A DNA stretch of 64,000 bases from Furcasterigmium furcatum (GCA_001599815.1 BCIA01000002.1:5615626-5679625), one strand, 5' to 3'. Counted from the stretch's first letter, positions 42,075 through 54,027 are shown. A program made the numbers and translations. Notes: a model not told the origin generated them from the letters alone.

Positions 42075-43805
42075 CTACAGCTTGGCCTTGGGGACGTCCT
42101 GCTTCTGCATCGTCTCGGCGACGATGCGGCGCTGAATCTTGCCCGTGGCCGTCTTGGGCATCGTCTCGGTGAAGTAAATCTAGAGAATGTCAGAAATTGA
42201 GCATCCAAGTCGACGTCCTCGCGTAAAGCAGACTCACCTTCTTGGGGACCTTGAACTTGGCCAGCTTCTCCGACACCCAGTTGCGCAGCTCATCCTGCTC
42301 GAGCTTCTCGCCCTGCTTCACCACGATCGCAACGCCAATGTCCTGCCCGTACATGTCGTCGGGGATGGCGAAGCTCACGGCCTCGGAAACGGCAGGGTGG
42401 CGCGTGAGGACGTTGTCCAGCTCGATGGGGCTGATCTTCTCGCCGCCCTTGTTGATGAGCTCCTTGATGCGGCCCGTGATGATCACGTAGCCGTCCTCGT
42501 CCTTCTTGCCCTGGTCGCCCGTGCGGAAGAAGCCGTTGTTCTTGTGATACGAGGACTCGTTGGCGGACGGGTTGTTGAGATAGCCCTTGGTGACGTTGGG
42601 GCCCTTGATGCAGATCTCGCCCTCGGCGCCCTGGGCGAGCTCATTGCCCTGCTCATCGAGAATGCGCACGTCGACGCCCTGGCCGAGGCCGACGGTGCCG
42701 GGCTTGCGCTTGGCCGGGGGGAGGGGGTTTGAGGTCATCTGGTGAGCGGCCTCGGTCATGGCGTATGCCTCGAGGACCGGCGCCTTGTATGTCTTCTCGA
42801 GGTTGTGGAAGACGGTAGGGGACAGCGGCGAGGAGCACGAGCGGATGAAGCGGATGTTGGGGAGGGGGTTGGGGGTAGGATTCTTCAGCAGGATCTGGTG
42901 GATGGTCGGCACGGCGGTGTACCAGTTGGCCTCATGCCTCGCGAAGTCCTGCCAAAAGTCCGTGGCGGAGAACTTGGCTGGCACGACCATGCTGCCGCCG
43001 CTGTAGAAGGGGGCGAGGAGAGCGCAGAGGAGGCCGTGAACGTGGAACAGGGGCATGACCAGCATGGTACGATCCTTTTCAGTGAGCTGATATGTCTGCT
43101 GGATGTTGTCTGCGAGGTGTCAGTCTCTCATCCGCCCTCTCTCAACTCGAGTGGAGGGACTCACGCATAGTTCGGGTCAGGTTGCTGTGAGTGAGAGGCA
43201 CTACCTTGGGCCTTGAGGTTGTTCCGCTAAGGGTCAAGTCAGTCTCATATTCCCTCAAAAACGAGAGATAGTGCCAATGTCCCGTACCTCGTGTGAAGAA
43301 CCAGGGCAACGTCGTCCGCCTCGGGCTTGAGCAGAGGCTGTGCGCCCTTGCCGCTGAGCTGACCCAGCTCCTTGACATCCAGAGCAACCTCCTTCTTCGA
43401 CTCGTCCCAGTACGACTCGGCGATGGCGGCATTGAACTTCTTGGCTGCGCGAACAGCCGGCGCATCGGCGGCATAAGCGCCGCGCGGGACCAGGACGATG
43501 GCCGACTTGACGTCGTCGATGTAGAACTCAAACTCGTCCTGCTTGTAAGCCGGGTTGAGAGGCGCGGCAATGCCACGCTGCCACGAAGCAGCCAGGAAGC
43601 CGATGATGAATTCGTACGAGTTCACGGTCGCGATGGAGACGGGAGAGCCGTGAGTGATGCCGATGGCGGCGAGCTTTCGCTGAAACGAGGTCGTCTCCTT
43701 GACGAGATCGGCGTAGGTGACGGTCAGAGAGTTTGGCTTGGAGGGGATGATGATTGCCGTCGAGGAGGCATTGCCCCTGATGGCGGTCTGAAGCGTCAAA
43801 GCCAT
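42075..43805 (-). CDS. PCS60: Peroxisomal AMP-forming acyl/oxalyl-CoA synthetase (Pcs60 type)
   Basis: Four exons, 43805-43288, 43226-43165, 43109-42238 and 42179-42075, give 518 residues. The adenylate-forming signature appears across the first junction as LHTSGTTSRPK, followed by MPLFHVHGL, YAMTEAAHQM, FFRTGDQGKKDEDGYVIITGRIKELINKGGEKISP and the C-terminal catalytic lysine in KTATGKIQRR. The protein ends in AKL, a peroxisomal targeting signal type 1. The closest family known to me is yeast Pcs60/Fat2 and plant AAE3, which make oxalyl-CoA and so start oxalate breakdown; other acids cannot be excluded. Exon 4 restores YFTETMPKTATGK and thus the whole C-terminal lobe. Divergently placed from the SPF45 gene. 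Confidence 0.92.
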
Positions 43806-44582
43806 GATTGCGAGGTGGTGAGGCTATGTCGGGTGAAGATGAGAGTGAGGGTATCTCGGGAGGAAGTTCACGGGCTCCGGGCCGATGGAGGAGGATTTAG
43901 ATGTCCACGACAGTAGTAAAGGATGGTGGGATGGTCGATGGCGTGCTCGGAGCTACTCGCTGTCCCTGCTCGACTTCGGTTGGGGGAAGCTGGGGCACAG
44001 CAGCAGACTCGAGTGAGTGAGGGTATGTAATGGCGCAGACGACAGTCAATGTCGTCTCAGGGAGCTCTAAAAGTATATGCGAGTGGAGTTGTGGGAAGAA
44101 AGTGAGAACATCCATGGACATGAATCTGAAATGCTGGGCTGGTGTCATTGAGCATCTCCGAAACTTGGCGGCACGCGAGTTGCGCGTCCAGTGCGTCTGA
44201 ACCCGCTGGAGTGAGGCCGGGGGTGGATTTTCCAAGGCTCTCACGCCCTGTGCTTCAGGGATCTTCAGTGGTTCCAGGCCGCCACCCCGCCTCGGCATTA
44301 GCGCTTCCGCTCTGCTCCAGGGGCAGACAGGACCTGATGCATGGATGGATCCGAACCGGAGCCGAGAACGACAACGGGGCTTGTCTCTTGCAGCTCGGCG
44401 TAAGAAGCTTCGGTGAACTGCCCGCTGCTCCTTCGAACATCATCGACTCTCCACCACATCTCGAAGCCTTCCTGGCACGATATCGACCCCCGTCTTCCCC
44501 AACAAGGTTCGCCCACAAGCCTGATCTACGCCCCGAATCAACGTTTCCCTCTCAGGGCTCTCGAGCTCCCACGACTCCCACA
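43806..44582. other. Divergent promoter region PCS60/SPF45
   Basis: 776 bases between the two start codons. No conserved element could be identified by eye; Ser/Pro/Arg-rich frames within it are not called. Confidence 0.5.
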
Positions 44583-46326
44583 ATGCCAGACCCTCCGCAG
44601 CCTGCGAGGGGAGGCGGCCTGTCTCTGTACGGAGACCTCTTGGATCCTCCGTCAGAAACATCCTCTGCCACCATCTCGAGCGCACCAGTCCGCTACGGCC
44701 AAGCCGCCGACGCAGCACCCGCGGCAAAGAAGCCTCTAGATCCATGTCCATAGCCCACCCTCCGTCCCCATCCCAAGCGGCGCGCTCACATGTTCATCAG
44801 CTCTGCTCTTCCAGCCCATCCGCCGACCACAGGTCAAGAACGCCAAACAACCTACAAAGCCGGCCTTCCCCAAGACAATACCGCCGCCGGCCGCAGCAGC
44901 AGCTTCAGCTCTAGACAAAGAACCGGCCGCGCCAGAGGCGGTGGGAGCACCTGTTGCGCCGGCGCAAAGGTCCACCCTCGCCGACTGGGCAGCCACAGAG
45001 GAGGACCAGTGGCGGTACGGTCTGGGCGAGAAGCGCCAGCGTGGCGGCAGGAGAAAGAAGAAGAAAAAGTTCGAACAGCACGAGACGGACTGGGACGAGC
45101 TCTACGATCCCACAAAACCTACAAATGTCGAGGAGTACCTGCGCAGCGACGAGCGCATCCGCGAGGTCACGGACTGGAAGGCAATACTGTACAGGCATCG
45201 CAGGCGGAAGAGCTTCAGCGACGACAGCGAGGAGGACGAGAGGCGACCTGCTGCGAACAGTACGTCCCTGCTTCTTAGGGTAGTTGGCGTGATGATACGG
45301 ACTGACACATGCGAAGACCAGTTTGCGCCGCCGCCCAATTATGCCTTCGCGCCTCCGCCACCTTCACCACCGTCTGTTCCCCCTCCCCCAGCCGAGACCG
45401 CCGACGAAGCATACGCCCGACGTCAAGCAGCATCCAGCGCCGCGCCCCCTCCACCGACAGGCCCTTCACGATCCGCCTCACCACCACCGCCTCCCCCCTC
45501 CGACCCTGGCGCGGCCACCATCTCCCGCGCGCCCGTCCGCTATACCCAGCCAGAACACCACGCCCCAGCCCAAGAAGATGCCGCCCCCGACTCCGACCAC
45601 TCTCCCCCTCCGACCCTCGGCCTAGGCGCCGACCCCTCCGCTTCCGCCTCTGACGCACCCCGCTCCCTCCGCCCCGGCCAGGCCGGCTTCGCCCAGCGGC
45701 TCATGTCCAAGTACGGCTGGAAGAAGGGCACCGGCCTCGGCGCCGACGAGTCCGGCATCCTCAACCCCCTCCGCGTCCAGGTCGAGAAGCGCAAGAAGAA
45801 GTCCGACGCCGAGGGCGGTGGCTGGGCCGACCCGGCCAACAAGGCGAAGATCCTCGGCGGCCGCCGCAAGGACGACGGCGCCTCCCGCTTCGGCACCATG
45901 AGCGAGTGCATCGTCCTCCGGAACATGCTCGAGGGCATGCCGGACCTGCAGAACGAGATCGAGAGCGGCCTCGGCCAGGAGATCGGCGAGGAGTGCGGTG
46001 AGAAGGTGAGCACCGCCGCCTACGTGACATCACGGACATTGACCTTGATTTGCAACGGAAGCTAACCCCTCCCCTGCAGTACGGCCGCGTCGAGCGCTTA
46101 TACATCGACATCGAGAACCGCCAGGTCTTCATCAGATTTACCAACCAGGTCTCCGCGCTCAGGGTACGTATCTTTCGCTGTGTGACGCCACGCCTGCCAG
46201 GCTGTCTTGCTGACCATGTCTGACGGATAGGCGGTCAACGAGCTCGATGGACGCATTTTCAACGGCAACTCCGTTGCGCCTAGCTTCTACGACACGGAAA
46301 AGTTTGAGGCGGGGGNTTATATTTAG
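44583..46326 (+). CDS. SPF45-type splicing factor (G-patch and UHM/RRM)
   Basis: Five exons, 44583-44745, 44801-45259, 45317-46005, 46080-46163 and 46231-46326, give 496 residues. Features in order: N-terminal LSLYGDLLDPP and SSAPVRYGQ; FQPIRRPQVK after the first junction; an Arg/Lys block (KRQRGGRRKKKKKFE); a Pro-rich middle; the G-patch GFAQRLMSKYGWKKGTGLGADESGI; and a C-terminal RRM-like U2AF-homology motif (CIVLRNMLEGMPDLQ...YGRVERLYIDIENRQVFIRF...AVNELDGRIFNG). SPF45/RBM17 homologues act in 3' splice-site choice and DNA damage tolerance. The first intron has a weak GTCCAT donor, so that junction is least certain. One ambiguous base (N at 46316) makes residue 493 undetermined, four codons from the stop. 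Confidence 0.9.
46316..46316. other. Ambiguous base N in the SPF45 gene
   Basis: The only N noticed in the window. It occupies the second position of a GNT codon (Val, Ala, Asp or Gly) and does not change the frame. Confidence 0.95.
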
Positions 46327-46609
46327 ACAGGCAACTTGGTCGTAGAGGTGGGAGCAGAGATGGACACGACCCTTGTGGTGTTGCACAACACCTTGTGTCG
46401 TTGGTGGAATAATCACTTGTGGACATCAGGTCAGAGGTACCCGTTGCGTCGTGTCTACTTTCATCCAGTATTAAGTCTGCCGGCCCCTACAGCCGACCGT
46501 GGTTCGAGCGCGGATTCACCGCGACCATGTATCAAGGCGGTATTGCAAAGAAAAAGAGAACGCCACAACATCCGAGCCCATCCTTCCGCTTGCTGAACGT
46601 CCCTCCCCC

Positions 46610-47941
46610 TTACAGCTGAGCAAGGATACCAACGGCGGCAGCGGCGAAGAGGGCGACCAGGTTGGCGGAAATGAAACCGGCGCCGCTACCGTCGTCATTG
46701 CCGTCCCTGTTGCGGGAGCCACCGTTGCCGTTGCCGTCTTCGAAGCTGTCCTCGTCGTTGGCCTGATCCTCCTTACCGGAGCAACGGTAGACGCCACGAA
46801 TCTCGCGGCCCTCCATGTCGTCGAAGGCATCGCAGGAATCGCCAAGGTCTTCGGTGGAGAGAAGCTGGAAGCCGCCGACGGCATCGTTAAGCGCAGGCAG
46901 CTCAACCCTGTAGTTTACGGATTAGTCTCGTAAACTTGGCCGTCGAAAGCGGATAAACTTACTCAGTAAAATCACCACCCAGGCGGACGGCGCCACCAAT
47001 CCTCTCCAGCGCGGGGAAGCCATCGACAGTCTCGAGGCCGGTGTTGTTCAGGAGGGTGAGGGAGCCACCAATCTCCTTCAGCAGAGGGAAAGAGATGTTC
47101 AGGAGGTCAGTGTTGCCAAGGAAGGAAAGATCGCCAGTGCCGACCTCCGTAAGGTTGGGGGCGCTGAAGCTGGCCATGGTGTTGGAATCGAAACGCAGCG
47201 AGTCGTTGATGAACTCAAGGGAGGGGAGCTCGACGGAGGAGACCTTGTTGAAGACAAGGGTCTTGGCCCAGACGAGGTTGGAGAGAGTGATGTTCAGACC
47301 GCTGCCGTCGTCTCCGTTGGACTGGAACCTGAGCTCCTCGGAGACGTTGGCGAGCTGGGTGCTGTAGGAGGTGAGGCGACGGTTGTTGTTGATGTTCATG
47401 GTGGCAACGCTGGCGACGTTGAAGTTATCGAGGTTGCGTAGAGTCGTGTCGGAGATGGTGATGCTCTGAACAGCGCTGACGCCGGCCTCGCCGAGGGTGA
47501 CGGTCTCGAGACGGGGAAGGGTGACCCAGTCGATGGTCTGGATGTCGTTCAGGCGGGGCATGTTGATGCTGCTGAGGGATTCCAGGCCGTGGAGGATGAA
47601 GGACTCGTCGATGGTAGACAGGGAGCTGGAGCTCAGGGAGTTCAGGTTGGTGGCGTTGGTGATAGTGATGCTGCCCCTGATCCTGCTGGGACCCTCGATG
47701 GCCAGGTCACCCTGGATGTCGCCGTCGACCTCGATCGAGCCCTCCATGGTGCGGCAGGGGATGGCAGTGGCCTGGGCCAGATCAGTGATGGTGTAGGTGG
47801 CCGTCGTGCAGGCCCTATCCTGGGCTGCGCGAGAACATGTCAGTATGGGGCGTCGGCGAGAAAAGACGGCAGAAAGAACTTACCAGCGACGAGCTGGGCA
47901 CCAATGGCCGCGAGGGCCGGGAGAACCTTCATGGAATGCAT
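46610..47941 (-). CDS. ECM33: GPI-anchored cell-wall protein of the Ecm33/Sps2 family
   Basis: Three exons, 47941-47884, 47824-46963 and 46907-46610, give 405 residues. Residues 1-20 form a secretion signal; the first junction yields LVAAQDRACTT. Two receptor-L-like halves follow with repeating patterns of the family (VDGDIQGDLAIEGPSRIRGSITITNATNLNSL, LHGLESLSSINMPRLNDIQTIDW, LSFLGNTDLLNISFPLLKEIGGSLTLLNNTGLETVDGFP) and many N-x-S/T glycosylation sites. A Gly/Asn/Asp-rich stalk and a hydrophobic end (GAGFISANLVALFAAAAVGILAQL region) mark a GPI-attachment signal. Ecm33 is needed for cell-wall integrity and mannoprotein anchoring; mutants of pathogens show altered walls. The intron in the signal region accepts GCGCAG because the alternative CAG four bases later would give a stop. 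Confidence 0.93.
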
Positions 47942-50900
47942 TTTGGCCGGTGATGATCTGTCGAGCGGCGAGAAGGGTCAGCGAGGAGCTCAATGGCTCG
48001 GAGGAAGAAGAATAATGAGGCGGCTGAAGTAACTGATGGCTAATGGACAAGGATAATCGATGAGTGATTTGGCTGGGTTGCTGGGAAGGCGAAAGCACAG
48101 TCGGTCGTCGTCCGAGCTGACGAGGATTGACAGGCGGCGGGGCAGTTCGCGGTAAGAATTATCAAACAATTTGCCGTTCCAAAAGTGTCGTCCAAGAACT
48201 CCAAGCGGTAATTGAAGCTGGGGGGCGACGAGGAGATGCGGTCGCGATGGTGGATAGCCTGCGTCGAGTCGAGGAAGATGAGTGCGGACTGAAATCTGCG
48301 GCGCCGCCACTGTTGAAGATTGCCTTCTGATTCCTGTTGACGTCGCTTTCCCCGAGACTTCAAGCGTGATGCGGTGATTCGAGGCGTGTTGCGAGGGGCC
48401 CTTTCTCGACAATTGCAGATGGCGTGTCTATTCTCTTCGCAGATGGCAGCCGGGAGTGTGGAAGAGAGCAGGTGGGCGGAAGGCGAGGCGGGCTCTCGAG
48501 GATGAATGTTCTTGTGGTGGTTTGGCCGGAGCTAGGGGCAACCCAAGACGCGTTCCAGTCGACAGATTTCCCCCTCGGATGGCGACGGTCTTCCCCTTTG
48601 GCATTCCTCGGAGGGCGGAAAGGCGGAGGGAGGTTGGACGGGGTCGCGTGGCTTCCAGCACAGAGGGGAAAGAGCAGGGCAGAGGGCAATCAGAGGAAAG
48701 GGAAGTTACAAGCAGGAACGTACCTTCTGTGGGATTAGGAGTCCGTCGACGACACAAGTTGCTGACAGGAACAAATGGAGGTTGAAGAAACAGGAGTGAG
48801 AGAAGGAAGACCAAATGGACGTCCTATTCTGTTTTCCTGTGTGGATAACGAGTGTGAGAAGCCAAAAACAACAAGGACCTGAACCCGAGCTGGAAGAGTG
48901 AAGTTGTCACGAAGGGGGTGTACGGGACGGGGGGAAGGGGAGAAGAATGGGAGAAAGGAGAGGCGGAGGAGATTTGAGTAGGTAGAAGACGAGCCAAGCA
49001 ATGCGTGCAGAGCGGCCCAGGCGAGGTTCCCTGCTCGTCGTGCCCGTCTGGTGGTGCTGCTCCGGGGCCATGTTCATCACGGATGGGGCGCGGGAGGTGC
49101 ATCGATGTGGGCGCTATTCAGGGGCAGACCTTGATCAACGCCCGCTGTCATTCGCCCGCCACCCCATTTAGGGACGGAGCTCAGGGGTGCAAGGGGCAGG
49201 GGGTGCAAGAGCCCGCGTCTCATCAGGGAAGTTAGCGGGCTTTAGCAGGCCTAGTTCCCTCTGTAGCTTGTCCAGCGGACCTGGTTTCCATGGAAGGTTC
49301 CACCCGACTTCACCAGAGGTGTCGTCATTTAGACCCCCGGGGTGGGCACAGAAGAGGACGAGAGCCATTGACTTTTTGCTAGTTGGACGGGCATCATCAA
49401 CAAACATGCAACCACCATCTGCCAACCAGCGGGAGAATCCAACACTCGACGCAGTCGAACAGCCAGCCTTAGATTTCTCTTGGGCAACCGGGGTTATCCG
49501 ATTTTATCATCGGTACTCGCACGTCAGACGACTTTTGGGATGGACGGCCGCTCCGTCACTCACTGATGGCATCAGCGGACCACAAACATCGGATCGTCAC
49601 CGAGCCAGGGAGCGCCCAGAATACCACGGACGGCATCCCGCGCATTCCGCAGCATTGACGACGATGATGTCGACGACAGCTGGCTCGTCAGTCCTCGACA
49701 GTCTAAGTATCACGGGCGACTGGCGATCGCCGAGGGTCAATGTTCCTCCCAATCTCTCCTATCTCTGCACCTGTGCCAGGCGAGATTTGGCCATCTCCCA
49801 AGACCGCAGCTCACCAGTCGGGCCCACCAGCACCGGCAGCAGATCATTCACCCGGGCCTTGGAGGAGGTCTTTTGAACTCTACCGCCACCCGAGGCGTTG
49901 TCCCATCGTCGGCAACGTCGAGTTTTGGGTTCGCTCGTCCGAAGTTCCCGACTTGCTGGAGCATCTCGTACCGCGACCGCATGTCTTTGGATGCGACAAA
50001 GAGACACTGGGAAACCAACCACACGTGCTACCACCTCCAGACACGAGAGGAGAGAGAAGCAACAAGAGAGCGAGACTTCGGCAGCAATGTCATAGTGCGC
50101 TGTCGCTGTCTTGCGCTCCGCCACCCAAGCTTCTAGTGACAAGCCCGTCCCGTCCCATGGCCTCCTAGCGAGGGTCCATCATGTTTCATCCTCTTGCAAC
50201 TCCAGACGGCCTGGAGGACGCAGGATTGTTTGAAGGCGAGAATCAACGGCTTTGTCCGACTCGCGAGAGGCAGCCTCCCAGTCCAATGCGCCAGCTATGT
50301 ATCACTCACATGCTCCCAAGCACGCAAGTCTTTGCAACAAGGCGAAGATGACGAGTTCCTCCTGGCCTCATTGGATCTCTCTCACATCCTCCTGCGACTC
50401 TCGTCCTGGCGATGCATCGGTGCGACAGCCTATAGGCCACGACACGCCCTGTCTGCGTCTATCGTGCATCGCCAATCTGCACCCCCTCCTCGTCCTCCTC
50501 CCTCGACCTGTTCCCTCCCAGCAGGAAATTCTACTGAGGTTCTGACCCCTTTGACCAAGTCCTTCCCCAAGCGGCATCCACCGGCTCCAATACGAAGCAC
50601 CGATCCAGCTATCCATTCCCAAGAGTGGAGTGTCCGGCCGAGACGGGCTGGTTCCTTGGCCCGTCAGGAGCTAAAATGCTCTTGGAATTTCCCTCCTCAC
50701 ATCGGACTTCGCTCACTTCCCGGTCCGTCGCCTCCACCACCACACACGTCTTCTCCGGCTGGCTCGACCAGCGTCCTTGATGGTTGCACTCGACCCAGCG
50801 CTAAAACATGATGCCCAGAACTCGAGACTGATGAGTTTTCACAACACGACTCGCCACCACACTGACGGGCCATCGAGAAGACCCTCGACTCAGGCCGCCC

Positions 50901-51503
50901 TTCTGGTGCTCCCTGGCCATCTCGATGATCAAATGACTGCTCCCCAAACTCCCTAACCTTCTCCCAAGGACCATCTCCTCCTTGCTTGGCACAGGACTCG
51001 ACCCGCTCGACAGCATACCCGCACCGTATCGCGTGCCCTGGCCTGGCCGCCATGACAGGGGTTGTTGAGTGACTCTCATTTCTCAAAGCACATGCACAAG
51101 GCCAACCTTGAGTCCAGGCCTGCTCGCCTGCCACTCTTGGAAGACTATTATTGATTTACCGTGCAGCGTGAAATGTCATCGGCCGTTGACGTAGGATCGC
51201 CCCTGTTGGGCCAATTCAAGATCAGAAAGAGATGCCTCCCGACCCCTAGTCCCCGGATTGCGGCCAATTTGGTACAGGATATTGCCGGTAGCAATTCATG
51301 CGCCCGCGAGTCGATACGAAGAAACACACCAAACGCTTTTCAACGTCATCGTTAGTAGCCGTGGCGGATAACGGGTGCGCTCTGTCCATACCTATTCTTA
51401 GTAGCAGTCTCGTGCTCGTTGCATGCCGGTAGTATCACGCTTCCACTTGAGATTTGCTAATAATACAGACTCTACAAGCAACTGCCCTAGTACAATGAGA
51501 TCC
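47942..51503. other. 3.5-kb gene-poor region upstream of ECM33
   Basis: No coding sequence can be supported. From about 47950 to 49000 the minus strand is pyrimidine-rich and may be ECM33 promoter and leader. Several frames of 100-229 codons (49187-49876 plus, 50194-50811 plus, 49759-50142 minus) are Ser/Arg/Pro-rich without motifs. It is the longest unexplained stretch in the window. Confidence 0.45.
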
Positions 51504-52838
51504 CTACTCCAAAGTGCTGATATCCGTCTCCTCCACACGCCACATGTACCACATGTACACGCTCCGGTACGGTGCGAACTTTGCTGATATCTCTAGCATC
51601 TCCTTCTCGGCCATGTATTTCCACTTGCCCCCTTTCGCCTTGAGCTTCGACACGTCTCTCCCCACGAACGCCGCCATGCCTCTCTGAACGCCTAGGTCGC
51701 CGAGCGAGAAGACGTCCATGCGCTTGAGCGCAAAGCACGCGAACATCTCGACGGACCACTGTCCCAGCCCCCGCACAGCGATGAGCTTCGACAGCACCTC
51801 CTCGTAAGGCGCCTCGGCCAGCATCTGCGCGCTCAGCTCCCCGCTGGCGAACTTCTCCGCCAGGCCCTGGATGTACTCGGCCTTGCGCTGGGACAGGCCA
51901 GCCGTCCGGAGGAACTCGAGCTTCGCGGCGGCCACCTGCGAGGGATGAGGGAACCGCGCGGCGTCTGCCTCCTCAGCGAAGAGCGCGACGAACTTGGCCT
52001 TGATGGACTTGGCCGCCGCGCCAGAGACCTGCTGGGAGATGATGCCGCTGCAAAGGCTCTCGAAGGGGTCGATCTTCTCGGCGAGCCCTTCGGGAGAGAA
52101 GACGCGGCAGTGGTGCTTCTCGATGAGGGGCTTCATGCGCTCGTCGATGGAGATGAGGTACTCGCACGCCCGGGCGAGGATGTTCTCCGTCGTTGTTGGG
52201 GCTTTGTGGTTCTCCGCGCCAACGAGGGAGGAGGACGAGTCCAGCCGCGGCGGCTTGGAGGGCGAGGCGGCTGGTTCTGGAGGTGTTGCGCCTCCCGGGG
52301 TCACGACCCGTGAGGTCTCAGGGGACAGCAGGGGGGCGTTGGTGATCGAGGGGTCTGCGAGGCGGGCGACGGCTCTGGCGCGAGGTTTCTTGCCGCTCTC
52401 CCCGTTGGGGCCGGGGAGGTGTTCGGCAATGAGGCCGACTGCGCTGGGCGTCGGCGTCGCGGGCGGAGGGGCGGGTGCATCCGCGGGTCTCTGCGTCCGT
52501 CGTTTGGGCGGCGGTGTCACGGGAGCCACGGGGAGCTGGTCCTCGGCCACGGGCTCTGGTTCTGCTACAGCCTTTCGCTTCCGGCCCCTCGGTGCCGGGG
52601 ACGGAGGTGGAGGCATGGCGGTCTCGGGAGCGGCCTGCGCGCCGAGGCGGGAGGAACGGCGGGTCGCCGGCATGCTGGATGCTGGGTGGCGTTTTCCAAT
52701 GTCGCACAGAGATGGTGTTATCCGTGGTTGGAAGCTGTGGCCGAGTGATACAAGAAGATGCGATGGATGTGAACGTGATGCGGAGTGTGAAAATGGTCTC
52801 GGGACGTGGAGTGGTCTGCAGCAACGCAGGAGGCTCAT
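51504..52838 (-). CDS. MAG1: DNA-3-methyladenine glycosylase (Mag1/AlkA family)
   Basis: A single frame of 444 residues from 52838, or 389 residues from the ATG at 52673. The C-terminal half is an HhH-GPD glycosylase: FESLCSGIISQQVSGAAAKSIKAKFVALF, then GLSQRKAEYIQGLAEKF, then VRGLGQWSVEMFACFALKRMDVFSLGDLGVQRG, which carries the hairpin and the catalytic aspartate in LGDLG. The enzyme removes 3-methyladenine and other alkylated purines in base-excision repair. The N-terminal part is Pro/Ala/Arg-rich and disordered with RGRKRKA as a nuclear signal. The 55 extra residues of the longer form (Arg/Ser/His/Leu-rich, nearly free of acidic residues) would suit a mitochondrial presequence, so either or both starts may be used. 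Confidence 0.93.
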   Translation of the reverse strand: MSLLRCCRPLHVPRPFSHSASRSHPSHLLVSLGHSFQPRITPSLCDIGKRHPASSMPATRRSSRLGAQAAPETAMPPPPSPAPRGRKRKAVAEPEPVAEDQLPVAPVTPPPKRRTQRPADAPAPPPATPTPSAVGLIAEHLPGPNGESGKKPRARAVARLADPSITNAPLLSPETSRVVTPGGATPPEPAASPSKPPRLDSSSSLVGAENHKAPTTTENILARACEYLISIDERMKPLIEKHHCRVFSPEGLAEKIDPFESLCSGIISQQVSGAAAKSIKAKFVALFAEEADAARFPHPSQVAAAKLEFLRTAGLSQRKAEYIQGLAEKFASGELSAQMLAEAPYEEVLSKLIAVRGLGQWSVEMFACFALKRMDVFSLGDLGVQRGMAAFVGRDVSKLKAKGGKWKYMAEKEMLEISAKFAPYRSVYMWYMWRVEETDISTLE

Positions 52839-54027
52839 GGGGCAATCTGTTTCAGTTTTGCCGGATCATCTGAGAATTCAGAAGACGAAGATGGCGTTCC
52901 CGTGGAATTGGTCCCGATTTTGGGCGTTGGTGGTGAGCAAGCTGACATGAGTTGAGATGGAGAGTCGTTCAAGTTCACGGTGAAGACTTACAAGAAAGCT
53001 GTCACGCCCTTGATTTGTCATGTCACCGAGTTAGGAAAGAGCACCTCCCATCACTGACCTCATCTCGAGTCAAGCTTATCTGAGTGAGAGGAGCGCAGAT
53101 GCCCCAAGATTGAAACTTAAGCCTCAAAATTACAGATGAATCTTTCAATTTGTTGTAAGACCATGTGTGAGTCCAATTGGGCCCATATCCATCTTCCGAC
53201 TGTCTGGTCACGAAGAGAGTTCGAGTCACTTCCTCGGTGGCTTTCGATGAGGTGCACTGAAACCTCGAGCTTACAGGTGACCAAGGCACGCTAATTGGTT
53301 CATGCAGCTGTCAGGCACCGCCAATGGGTGCTCACAGCGGTTAAATCGCGGCGCGTCCCGCTGGAGGTAAGTACCTAGGCGGGGAGCTTCAGGTCCCCGC
53401 CGGGGCGACCGGCTCAGCAGAACGAGGCCAGCAAGCTGCGGGTGTGGAGGTCCGGTCCAAGTCCAATTGTTGAGGTGACGGGATGCTTTTGCGTCGACCA
53501 CCACGAATGGCAATGTCTAAGAACCTTCCTTTTCTCACCGGCTAGGCTTCAGTGGCATCTGCGCGACGACAAGACTTCGGACACATGTCTGAACGCCCCA
53601 TTCCAGCAAAAGCTTGACACCCGCAGAAGGGAGGCAAGGAGGGCCTCGAGAATCATCCGACGGCGCATTCCCCTGTCTTACCACCGACGCTCCTGAATTC
53701 CGCGAAATCGAGTTCCACGACCACGATACCCTCCCGCGAAGCCTCGAGTCGCGTGTCGCCTCGCTATCACTGCTGGACGAGTCTCTCGCCCTGTACGACT
53801 GCGAAATCTTGCGTGCCGCGGGCACTCTCAGACCCAGCAGCCAGGCGTAGGAGTCGCGTGTCCTACCTCGATACGCCCTCGATCCCTTGTCCTACCTGCA
53901 GCAAACCCGACTCCTCCGGTTTGCTAGGCGGCTGGACGCACAAGACACCAAACTTCTCAACGGCTCGCAGTGTCACTGCAAGGCCCAGGGCCGCCGAGGA
54001 ACATCCCGCAAGGGGACACCTTTCGCA
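52839..54027. other. Divergent promoter region MAG1/MNN9
   Basis: About 1.2 kb. The part at 53600-53850 has a protein-like plus-strand frame without an ATG start, probably part of the MNN9 leader or chance. No other feature is recognised. Confidence 0.45.

Noticed and set aside
42190..42732. 181-codon plus-strand frame over PCS60
   Set aside because: Antisense shadow of the synthetase exon 3.
49187..49876. 229-codon plus-strand frame in the ECM33 upstream region
   Set aside because: Low-complexity Ser/Arg/Pro composition and no family resemblance.
50194..50811. 205-codon plus-strand frame
   Set aside because: Ser/Pro/Arg-rich with no domain; not distinguishable from chance in GC-rich DNA.
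53614..53850. Protein-like frame ahead of MNN9 considered as an upstream ORF
   Set aside because: It has no ATG start (opens at TTG) and no splice link to MNN9.
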